Shown here piece by piece: positions 34,349 to 44,934 of a stretch of 64,000 nt of DNA. The notes beneath the pieces are model-generated. The model was not told the origin of the DNA and ran no database searches. It was given only the letters and a program-made list of their open reading frames with translations. The translations under genes were made by a program, and so were the position numbers. The stretch comes from Hawksworthiomyces lignivorus. Its lineage: Eukaryota > Ascomycota > Sordariomycetes > Ophiostomatales > Ophiostomataceae. The stretch covers positions 1-64,000 of the forward strand of contig NTMA01000117.1 in the NCBI GenBank assembly GCA_002917075.1, written 5' to 3'. Every line of letters starts with the position of its first letter. Position 1 is the first letter of the stretch.

Positions 34349-34420
34349 TGGAGCAGTAGGGGATCGAACCCTAGGCTTCTCGCATGCAAAGCGAGCACTC
34401 TACCACTGAGTTACAGCCCC
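34349..34420 (-). tRNA. tRNA-Ala (anticodon UGC)
   Basis: Reading the minus strand gives a 72-nt cloverleaf. The acceptor 5' strand is GGGGCTG, the D stem ACTC/GAGT, and the anticodon stem CTCGC/GCGAG with loop TTTGCAT (anticodon TGC). The T stem is TAGGG/CCCTA with loop TTCGATC, the 3' acceptor strand CTGCTCC and the discriminator A. The G3-U70 wobble, the alanyl-tRNA synthetase identity element, is present. No intron is seen. Positions 6 and 67 form a U-U mismatch in the acceptor stem. Confidence 0.95.
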
Positions 34421-37400
34421 TTTCGCGGTGGCTGAGTTCAGCTTATCGAAATATGTATACGTAAGAGGCGAATGGGATGTGGCAACCATGGTGGGGCAAA
34501 CTTTGCTCCACGAGACGACTATTCATGTGCTTGAGCACTTTGGTACCCTTCAATACGATCCAAGACGAACCAAGACTGCGGTCCACACCACGCAACCACT
34601 GTGATTATCAAGTAGGTGCATTGTTCTTCCGTCTCTCGTTCTAATATTATTTTACTATATGACACCAGATTAGGCTTACCATAAGAATGGCCTTCAAACT
34701 AAGATCTAAAGAAGAAGCTAGGCCGTAAATCTCATCTACCCGCTGACTCTCTTGGATTGAAGGCCGGGTTGCTTGGTCTCCTGTTCGTGCCACGGAAGCT
34801 CTGCATAATCTTAACAGTCCAGCTAACCAATGTACATAGAAATCTCTGCGATGACTGCGGCTGTTTCACGTTAACTCGGTGCAAGCCCGCTCCCGCTGGA
34901 AGAGCTGCGGGACCCTAGCCCACCTTGATGCATCGAAGCTATATAGAATGTTTTATTTCTCTTGCCAAAGACTTAGCCAACTGTCTTGCGGCGCTACATG
35001 TATAGCTGCCCAAGAAAACAGAGACGAAATCTCTTAGGTTATTAAATGACATTTGAAAACACCGACATTCCAAGATTCATCACCTATTGCTCTCATGATG
35101 ATCTCATCCTGCTGTCTGTTTACGTTCTTCTGACCTTGGAAGACAATCTTATTTTCTGGTTCACTTTTTTTTTTTTCTATTTTGGTGCCCATATTTTCCG
35201 TCAATCATGGTGTATCGATGATTTGCTTGTCTAATCAGGAGAACGGAGCTCGCTCCTTCTCCGTCCCTATAAATGATTCCCATGTGTGATATGCACGAAG
35301 ATGAAAACGGAACTTTTTGGCCAACCTCTATCACCCAGCCCCCTGTTGCGTCACACAAGAGAAACTTAAAAGGGCAAAGGCTTTTGGGAATTTCAAAACC
35401 TCGTGTCCACAAAACTTTCATGCCATCACCTTGTCCCCTCGTTTGTGGAAAACGATTGGGTGCCGACTTTATTGCAAACTCACCGTGTCTTGAAAATATC
35501 ATGCTATGTACCGCAAACCGGCAGCGCCAAACCTAAATCTGCCTTTGCTTTTCTTTAAGATTGACGCCCTGCTGCACTCTAGTGTACTTCGTTTAAATAG
35601 GCATTTATTATGCACAAGCAGCACTGATGCCTCCAGTCTCGGAATTCCATCTGAGCCAAAATGGACGGCGGAACTGCGATCCGGCTGCTGCATTTCATCA
35701 GATTGTCTGACGTGCAGACGACGGTGCCATTCGATAGCTCAACAGCTAGCTGATATTCAAGTGTCAGAATCTGGATAAAAATAAACTGGCTGCGTAAATA
35801 CGACGTTCACACTGATCAACTGCAAGACATTGAAAATACCAGCGTCGTCCAATACTGTACACTGCCCTTGGGACACCGCATGGTTCGATGAAGGCAGGCC
35901 AATAAGAGCTCAATAGAGGAAACGAGTGCAGCCAGGGTGCTGAGATATCACAATCTTTCTCGGCCATTCTTCCTCTGTAAGCGAAGAAATGTTCAATTGC
36001 GCTCAGACCTTGGATATAAAAAGAACAGCAAACCTTTTCACCGATGTAGCTTCTGCCAGGCATGTAACAGCGCCTGATATTGGCTAGAATTTGTGTTCGG
36101 AGAGTTATACAGATGTGAAAGAATATTTCCCATACCACCCAAGAGGCAGTAACTATTCTCAACAAATAAAATATATGTGCCGCATGCTGCCGTACCAGTT
36201 CCTGGCGGAATTTGAGAATTAAACCTAATTTTGTACCGATTTCGATGCGCATCTCTCGCATGCTTTATCTGTTTTTCTGGAATGAGATGAACACAATGTC
36301 AGCTCGAAACTAGCCATGAGCTGCATCGCTTACCACTCTACATATAGACGCGATGAGCGTTCCTCCTGCAGACCGACACAAAGTCCAAGGACAAGATTGT
36401 TGAAATGTCTCAAACTTGCATGAGCCTAAGTAAGACTGCCGCATGGGAGCCTAGCCAGCGCTGTCATCACGGACCAAATGTCACCACTCGGTACTTCTAT
36501 ATAAGAACCTTGGTGGGCGACGAGCACCCAAGGGTAATGCCGCTCTCGTACAAGTTGCTTAAACTTGGGTTGCCGTCGCCTATACAAAGCGGAAAGGTGG
36601 AAAGGGAGCGCTAAAAGGTACAAATTTGGAAGTGGGAAAACCGGAGAAAAAGACGAATCGGGATCCACTAACTAGGTACGGCCCTGTACGCCTTGATACG
36701 ACCTTGAAGATCTGGAATTTGCTGCTGTGAACCATTCTGTGCACAGGCATGGGCTAAGTAGTTCACGGGACCTGCAAAGTTCTTCTATTGTGGCCCGCAC
36801 CCTTCTGCTACAAGGCTTTGCATGCGCCGACGGACATCTGATAGGTGCAGAGTATTTTTTTTTTTCTTTTTTTTAAAAAAAAAGGGCGGCAGGGACGGAG
36901 CGAGTACGATACCAGAAGAGCTATAGTGGATACCGAATGATAAGCCAGATTTGTGTCTTGCCATGGTTGTCCGACTTTTTGTAGGACAAAGCTTCTTGCG
37001 AGACCTTTTGCGCTTGTAAAAGGTCTGCTGGCGGCTTGTCAATCTGGTTTTCGTCTTGCATAATTGGAGGATTGGTGAGATATGTGCCGCCATTCTCGCG
37101 TTGTCTTGCAGTAGCGCATCCAAAAACATCTAGGTGAAGGGACTCAAAAAAGAGCAAAGAGAAAAAAAAAAGAAAGAGCTGTGACCGGTGCTGAGATAGA
37201 TGTCCCCGGCACTACATTCTTTCCCTGGCGATTGCGCACGTCCCCAGCCCGTGGCTCTCAGCCCTTGTTCGAGTTTTTCAACCTTCTCAACCGTTTCGCC
37301 ACCTCTCGTAACGGCGAGACAGGCACGATATTTATAATTGAATGTTTCTGATCTTATCCCTTGTCGGCTTGTCCTACCCAATGTAGAGCACGGAGCATTT

Positions 37401-40400
37401 ACCCAAGCTATGCCATGTGTGGTTTGACACTCTAGGGCGCAAACGCGGGAAGCCTCAAAGCTGGCGGCCGGTTCCTTCTTATCTCCATTTTTTTTTCTTT
37501 TTTTTCTTAGCTTCAATATTGTCTCTGTTGTAAGGCCTTTCCCAGAGTGCAAAACGAGAAGTATCAGGGATGAGACTGATCGAAAAACGTCAGCAAGGGA
37601 TATCTCACATTTGAATCTCTCAACGGTTGAAAATACCTTAGATTCAACAAGTCGCAGCACTAGCCACGCATGTACTCCGTACATGACAGGGTTGTCCTTA
37701 CTTATACCAACTCCCCCATATTTCTCCTGTGCTCTTTCTCCTCTTAGACCAATAATTGGCTACCTTCTTGTCAGACCGAGAGTCCCTTCCACCGCCTTGT
37801 ACTCCGTAATCCCCTCAATCTGTTTCGTGAGGCTTGCCAAAGTGGTCTGCCAGCTATTAGCATTGCATATAGGAGAGCGTGTAAGTAATAATCCCCTGGC
37901 TGTCGATTGTCACCAGCTAGGAAAGGCCCTCAAGGTACGGAGCATCTGTAGCATACCGCCTTTTCGGGGAGCTTCTTGTGTCGCCCTCCCTTTTTTTTTT
38001 ATTTGCCAGGCTCTCACCTTCCTCACCTTTTTTTTTTAATTGTCTTCCTCTTACACCTCTCTTTCTTTATTCCCCCTCCCCCCCTTTTTTTGTCTATTGT
38101 TGAACGTATTTCCCCTTTCCCTCACCCTTCCATCTTTCGTTTGCCGTATGTCTTCAGGAATTGGCTGGTAGACAATGACGCCGATGCCACCATAGCTCGA
38201 CATCTTTCTATTGTTCTGTTTACCTTCGCATCGCACTCGTTTCGGTTTCCTCAGCTGACTGCTTCGTTCTGTGACTTTTCTTGTCACTGCCATTGGCGTT
38301 TCGCATCTGCTGCTATTGCTTTTCATGACACTGCTATTCGCTCATAGCACAATTTCCACTCTCCGGTGCAAATCTGAGCGGCCAATTAAGCTCCCTTGAG
38401 CAGTGTTGCTTGGCTACTGCTTCGGCCGGCCATATTATTTTAGTCAGGACTTTCGAGGGCAGAGAGCTTGTGCTTTGTGTAACCGAGGCCCTGTGTTCTG
38501 GCGTCAACTCAAATCTATCTTCAATTCAGTTCTCAATTGATGTTTACCCATTTTTCAAGACCATCATATTACTTCGCCGCTTGAAAAAATGGAATAAATT
38601 AAGAAAGTCACAGCACAGGCTTAAGCTCGCAATCTGCCCCGTTAGGCCAGCTCTTTGCTGGCAGCTTGGAGGTAGAAATTTTGACCTTTGTATATCCACT
38701 TCTCCATCTCAACCACAAAAAAAAAGACGGCCGCTCTTCTCTCTTTCTCAGCTCTCCTCACTGGTGATATCCACAACTTACAGCTTTGGGTTGGGCCCCG
38801 ACAAACTAAGAATAACCAAGCTCACTGTCTCGGGCTCCATTGCATCAGGCCGCAGAATAAACGCCTGGCGACAACAAACGCAAAACAAACACCGAAAGAC
38901 GTCGGCATATCATATTCACAAGAAAGCCAAGCAGCGAGCCGACCCGTGCTGTAAGTTGGGCATCGACAAGCCGCAAACGGCGAATGACGGGAGCATTATT
39001 CGTGTTTCTGTATGACTCGAGCTCGCTTATTTTGAACTTTGAATATTGCGTCTAGGGGAAGAGCTTGTAAGTGGTGTGTAGGGTTAAACGATCGTGCCGA
39101 CACTTTTTTCAGCAAGCCGTGCTGATGTGGATCAAGTTGAAGAACACTAACTTTGATATTCTTGATTTCCACTGCAGCTTCTCATCAAAATCAACTCGGC
39201 GCGTGGCAATTTCGCCTGACGCTTAGTATTCATTGTTCCAAATCAAGGAGTGCGACTCATTATCCGTATATGAGAGTATTGCAGCGTAATCAGCAAAGTG
39301 AATCGCCCATTGTGTTCCGCTGAAATTTGCGTTGTTCAGATTTTTCTCATTATATTTACGTTACTTGTGTGAGAATTGCATCCGGAAAGTGATTCACCGT
39401 ATAACGCTTGGCTGTGTGGTTATTAATCTCCTACGAAACTCCGATGTAAGTCTTGAACTCACCACCAAGGTTCTTCACAAATTGCAGAGAACATTGAAGC
39501 ATCGCCAGCCAGGTCACTGCAGTTGCCAATAGCACTAAAGGAACTGAATCGATTGCTCTTTCTTTCTTTCATTGTCTTGTCTTATTTATTGGCTTATTTA
39601 TTTTGTTCTTTCCCTTTCTGTTTCTTAAATACCCCCTTCCCACACTACATCTGCTAGATTCTATCTCACTTCCGAGCATCTCTTGTTTATTTCTCGCCTC
39701 TTCGACTTCGGTTTTCTCCTCACCTCCTTTTTTTCACTGCCTCTTTTCCTTTCTACTATTCCCCATACTCTATTTTTCTTGGTCTTGTGCCCCCCCTTTC
39801 TCTTCGCCGCTCCCGTTCGAAAATTCGCCACTTTTCATCTGTACCACAGCAGCTGTCACTAAAATATAAGCAGCTGCCTAATGTAGTACTCCATTACGAA
39901 GGCGTCTCGCCAAGCTGACATCGTTCGTTCTAGGCCCGTAAAGATCAACTGAGGAACAAGCATAGGACGCCTAGAGAACTCTCACTACACCGTTCGGCTT
40001 CTCTCCACAAGGCTGCCTCTCAGGCACCTGGCCTCTCCTTAATCCAGCAAGGGTTCTTTCGCCCGAAGCGCGCTGCCCATTCCCGGGACTTCTTCTGACT
40101 TTAAATACCTTTGTCGTTCTTTGCTCTCTTTGAGCGGCTTCGCCACGGCATAGATCGGCATTCACTCAGCCGCTTTTTTTGCAATAGGGGCTGTCATCGC
40201 CTCAGGCTGCGATTGTGGTGGAGCCTTCAAATAGCTGCCAAGTTCTGTCAATCTTACGACTGTAACTCGATTTGATTTTCCTTGACCATCTCCGTGGTTG
40301 GTTTCGTTTACAGAACGACCTCGCAGTATTCTACGTGTGGGCAAGTTGTTTGACATCGCATACTTGATTGCCTTTTTTGCACACGGCGTAGCCTGCGTCT

Positions 40401-40418
40401 TAGAGTTACTCGTGGGAG
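34421..40418. other. 6 kb interval without a convincing gene; upstream region of the HMT1-like gene
   Basis: The longest open frames (35764-36261 minus, 37130-37684 minus, 38410-39015 plus) have no domains, no splice-linked extension, atypical composition and in one case no ATG start. CT-rich blocks near 38000-38120 and 39550-39800 suggest promoters or long leaders belonging to the downstream plus-strand transporter. TACTCCGT copies occur at about 37673 and 37800. No transposon ORF, terminal repeat or RNA gene was recognised. Confidence 0.5.
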
Positions 40419-43400
40419 ATGCTGCCGATAAGACAGCCTTCGGGGCTAGGCGGCCCCGAACGCATGGCCAAACTTAATTTTGTCGACTTGGCCACTTTGA
40501 TGGCCCAGTCAAAGCCACTAGAGACAGCACTCGCGAGTCTCCACTACATCTACCCGGCTGCCGTATTCGGATACTTTGTTATCTCGTCCTCGGTGGCTAT
40601 TTGTATTCTTTCAGAGAAGAGAGAGCATCCGCGTCGTCGTCTGCTGTTGCTCTTGATGCTTTTTAGCGTCCTAAGCTATGTTGCTCAGATCGCCAATGTC
40701 CTGATCCCTTCGATTTTTGCAAAAGAATGGCTTGGTCAACAAGACGCAATGATCAGCCTCTTATCATGTATCCTAGTCTTCGGGATCCAGCTTGCTATGC
40801 TCTCTGATGAAACGGCGGTGGCCTGGTACCCTTATATTGGCCCGTATTTGCTCGCTCTTGTCTTCGAGCCAGCTCTCGAGATTATCACTCTGACAGCTCG
40901 TACGCCTGGCCCACTTGCGCCGTCTGAGATTGTGCAGCTCTCGATTGTTGCATCCCGATACCTAGCTATTGGATTTGCTGTCGCTGCTTTTTTCGTGAGA
41001 CAGAAAGTGCAAAATCCTAAGGATGTCACCGACTCAGAACGACAGCCTCTTATCCCAAAGAATACCAACAGAATATCCACTCAAGCTTCTGAAGATGGAG
41101 AAGGCTCACAAGCATCTTCGACCTATGGTTCGACCACGACGTCCTCTTCGACTGCCGTCGAGAATTCTTCAGCCGACAGCTCAGAGTCGGAGAGCGGAAC
41201 AGAAAATGGAACAGATAACGAAGCAGAATCGAATAAAGCGAGTACCTCTGAGAATACGGACGAGTCACCTTGGGAACGTCGTGAGCGAAAGCGAAGGGAA
41301 GAAATGGAGAAACGGCTCAAAGAGAATGGCAACTGGTTCGACTACGCCAAGAGATTTCTCGTACGTAGATAATTCTATGCTATCTTCTTTTCCCATCGCA
41401 GAGATATTAGTTGTCTAACACTTGATGCTCGCAGATTTTCTTCCCATACATCTGGCCTGTAAACAACCGCGCCCTTCAAATCCGTGCTGTTCTCGTCGGC
41501 GTCTGCCTCTTGGCAAATAACGCACTCAATGTCTTTATTCCACGCCAGCTTGGTATTATTATGGATAGCCTTGGTCACGCAAATGACAAAAACCCTTGGG
41601 TCCAGGTCATGATATTCGCCGTTTTAAAATTCGCGTCTTCGCAAGCCGGCATCTCATTGCTCCGTCAATGGCTTTGGATCCCTGTCGAGTTCTACTCTTT
41701 CGACGCTATGAGCACTGCCGCGTACTCTCATGTGTTGAACTTATCTTCTGATTTTCACGATTCTAAAAGCTCTTCTGATATCATGATGGCTATATCATCG
41801 GGCCAAAGTATATCTAATCTTTTGGAGTCGATCTGTTTCTCTGCTATTCCTATGGTCATTGATATGACCATCGCTTTCATATACCTGTCGGCTACATTCG
41901 GTCCGTATGAAGGTTTTATTACCTTTGCTACCGCCGTTATCTTCCTCTATATTGCTGGTCGCATGATTTCCAGCCTCAAAACGGCTCGTAGGAGTGAGGT
42001 CAGCGCATGGTTTGAAGAACACTACGTCCGCCAGGCTGGTATCCAGGGATGGTCGACTGTGGCTTCCTTCAACCAGGTCGGTCATGAGGAACAGCGCTAC
42101 GCTAAAGCTGTTAAGACTCGAGTAGCAAGATCTCAAGACGTGTATCTTGGGTACCTGTTTGCGTATGCTTTTCAGTATCTCGTACTCCTTGCCGGCCTCC
42201 TCGCTGGAGCTTTCCTGGCTGTATGGCAAGTAACTTCTGGACAGTCTACTCCTGGCCAATTCATTATGCTGCTCACTTACTGGACCCAACTTGTTGCACC
42301 TCTCACATTCTTTGCCAGCCTGGGGAAGAACATCTCCAGAAATTTCATCCATGCGGAAGCGCTCCTTGAGATTATGAAAACGAAACCAACGATAGTCAAC
42401 AAAGAAAATGCAGCTGATCTGAAGTTTTGTGGCGGAGCAGTTGAGTTTAATGATGTCTCGTTTAGCTACAACGACAAGAAAGACATTCTCAAAAGGATTT
42501 CGTTTCAAGTTCAACCCGGCATGACAGTTGCTTTTGTTGGCGCTACTGGCGCTGGCAAATCTACCATTTTGAAGCTGCTTGACCGTTTCTACGACGTTAC
42601 CGAAGGATCCATTAAAATTGACGGTCAAGACATTCGAGATGTCGACCTTCACAGGTACGACATTTTTTTCATAATTGTCGATATATATACGTGTTGACCC
42701 ATAATAGTCTTCGTTCTCGGATCGGTATCGTTCCTCAAGCTCCAATACTCTTCAACGATACCGTCATGAACAATGTCCGCTATGCGAAGTTAGATGCTAC
42801 GGATGAAGAAGTATACAGAGCATGTGAAGCTGCTTCTATTCATGACCAGATTCTTGGCTTTAGCGATGGTAAGCACCTCAATTATCATCATTTGCGCTCG
42901 TTGTTATTCGCTTGGCTAATTTTAAATTTAGGATACAACACGAGGGTTGGTGAGCGTGGCATCAAACTATCTGGCGGCGAGTTGCAACGTGTTGCAATTG
43001 CCCGCGCCATTCTCAAAGACCCAAGTATTGTGCTGCTTGATGAAGCTACTAGCTCCGTGGACACAGAAACAGAACAGAAAATTCAAGAGGCTCTGCACGC
43101 ACTTTGTTCTGGGCGTACCACATTTGTTGTTGCGTGAGTTCTGCCTGTCTATTAATATATTGTGAACTAGAACGCTAACACATAGGTCAATTTCCAGGCA
43201 TCGCCTCTCAACGGTTATGAACGCGGACTGTATCATTGTTGTTTCCGGTGGTGAAATTGCCGAGAAAGGCAGCCATGACGATTTGATTCAAGCTGGCGGC
43301 AAATACGCGAGCCTATGGTCGAAACAAGTCTTCACCAAACCTAAAGACAAGGCCAAATCTGCACTCGATGAATCAACTAAGATGACGGATTTTGTAAATG

Positions 43401-43669
43401 ATTTGACCTTAGAAGCAACTAATACCGAAGTGGCGAAGGCGAACAAAACGCTATCCGCCACAACAGAGAACGACAATAAAGCGCCAACCGGTGAGAACGG
43501 AAATGCAGCCTCAGAAGCAGATGGCCCCGAGAAACAGAATGGCGCTGTCATCGCAAACAACGAGAACGATGTGGCTGACTCGAACGAAGCCGAAACCATC
43601 AATGGCCAAAGTGAGACTCAATCAAGTACTGCAACAGATGTAGGAGCGCCGGCTGGCGGCAAGAAATAG
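40419..43669 (+). CDS. HMT1-type vacuolar half ABC transporter
   Basis: Five exons (40419-41360, 41435-42654, 42708-42868, 42932-43133, 43198-43669) encode 998 aa. Introns of 74, 53, 63 and 64 bp all restore conserved sequence. An N-terminal TMD0-like block of about five hydrophobic segments and an acidic Ser-rich linker lead into a six-helix ABC membrane domain (from about 315). The single nucleotide-binding domain has Walker [10 protein letters not shown] (about 683), Q-loop IGIVPQAP, signature [14 protein letters not shown] (about 786), Walker [11 protein letters not shown] (about 806) and the H-loop HRLSTV. This resembles S. pombe Hmt1, an ABCB half transporter that moves phytochelatin- or thiol-conjugated metal into the vacuole; the substrate here is inferred. 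Met at 40464 is an alternative start. The stop TAG (43667-43669) abuts a further intron and an in-frame downstream exon, listed separately. Confidence 0.9.
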
Positions 43670-43745
43670 GTACAATAAACACCACCAACAGCTCAAATTA
43701 TGCTTTTTACTCTGTCTTTTCTAATAGATTCTTTGACCTTTGCAG

Positions 43746-44270
43746 GAAATTCGACTGAACCCTGTTGCACCATCATTCACACCGCAAAAAACTTCTGCTA
43801 TGCTTTCGCCATTATTTACTGTTGCTCATATTGTCACAGACAAGGGGATGTGTTCCTCCACCCCATCTATCACAGGTAGTTTGACCATAGAGCCAGAGTG
43901 TTTTCAACGAACTAGCCTTGGGAGCCATGTTGAATCCGGAATTATATTTGGACCCGAGACCCTCTCGAGAATATCTAAGTCTCTCCAAACTCGTGAAGCA
44001 TCATCATCTTGTATGTCAGACCAGTCTGGATTTGACGGTGGGCTCCCCAAAGATGAACAACGCAGTACCGATAATACTGAACTTGATGCTTCGCCACAAA
44101 TGTCGATAGCTCATGGCTTAACGAGTAATGACATGACCATATCACGCAGCATCTCAAACAGTAACACGAGAGGCAAAAATAAAAATAGCAAAGTCAAGTG
44201 GAGCCGCCCCCGATACTCTCGGCGAGTGCAGTCGAGAAGTGAGCCAACGGCCAGCGCAAAAGAAGACTAA
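43746..44270 (+). CDS. candidate alternative C-terminal exon of the HMT1-like gene with PAM2-like motif
   Basis: A 174-codon open segment starts right after a good 3' splice site (CTTTGCAG, ending at 43745; branch CTAAT near 43721). Spliced from the donor GTACAA directly after the TAG (76-bp intron), it continues in the same phase. Spliced instead from an in-frame donor GTAGGA at 43640 (106-bp intron), it bypasses the stop and gives a protein of about 1163 aa. The segment begins EIRLNPVAPSFTPQ, matching the PABP-binding PAM2 consensus LNPxAxxFxP. It ends in a basic, Ser/Arg-rich tail (KWSRPRYSRRVQSRSEP). An alternative reading is a 3'-UTR intron followed by chance open sequence. Length and phase make chance less likely but do not exclude it. 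Confidence 0.5.
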   Translation, partial: EIRLNPVAPSFTPQKTSAMLSPLFTVAHIVTDKGMCSSTPSITGSLTIEPECFQRTSLGSHVESGIIFGPETLSRISKSLQTREASSSCMSDQSGFDGGLPKDEQRSTDNTELDASPQMSIAHGLTSNDMTISRSISNSNTRGKNKNSKVKWSRPRYSRRVQSRSEPTASAKED

Positions 44271-44934
44271 GGCAATTGCTGCTCTGAAGTTAGCTGTTTT
44301 AATAATACCTCTCCCTATAGATCTTCAACACAACAACAGTTCCCGTACCTTGACCTCTCGGTTTTATTGAAAGGTTTCTTTACACATTCTCACTTGTATT
44401 TCGTTTTATTTTCTTATCTTTCCATCCTTCTTGTAGAAGCTGGAGTAGGGCTATTTTATTCTGGGGCACTTTGTGTTCATTACTTCTTTCTCATGACTGA
44501 TTATTATGACCTTATGTCTTCAAAGTTTTTTTTTTTGTGGTTTATTTTGATATTTTTATGTATTTGCTCCCTCAATGTATTGTTTTTTTGGGGACCTCTT
44601 ACAACTGTTAAGCCCCTTCTAAAAGTTAGTTTTGATATTCTACCTAAAAGTTTAAAAGTTAGAGCTCATAGAAAACTGCGGTCAATCAAAAGAATTATCT
44701 TAAGTCTGTTCATTATAGCACATGGTGGAATTCTAAGAGATGAAGAATAAACCAACGTAATATGCTTTGGTGGTCTCTTTTTAAAAATCTGGGAGATTCA
44801 AGTCATTCATGTACTACGAGTAAAACGCTCTCAAAAGAAAGAAAGAGACGAATGTGGGGGATAAATGAAAGATACATCATCTCTTCAATTATTTTTTGGC
44901 TTCCTTTGTCTGTCCCGTTGAAACCAGACTTTCC
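44271..44934. other. convergent 3' region between HMT1-like and GDE1 genes
   Basis: Very AT-rich, including a hydrophobic chance frame at 44367-44750. It likely carries the 3' UTRs of both genes. Confidence 0.5.

Noticed and set aside
35764..36261. 165-codon minus-strand open frame
   Set aside because: No domain, scattered aromatic and Cys content atypical of the neighbouring genes, and no splice-linked exons.
37130..37684. 184-codon minus-strand open frame
   Set aside because: Ends in a poly-Phe/Ser stretch from a poly-purine tract; no family resemblance.
38410..39015. 201-codon open frame in the spacer upstream of the transporter
   Set aside because: It starts at TTG, not ATG, has no recognisable domain and has low-complexity patches; chance is likely.
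44367..44750. hydrophobic 127-codon frame that looked like a small membrane protein
   Set aside because: The region is an AT-rich 3' flank. Phe/Leu/Tyr richness follows from T-rich DNA.
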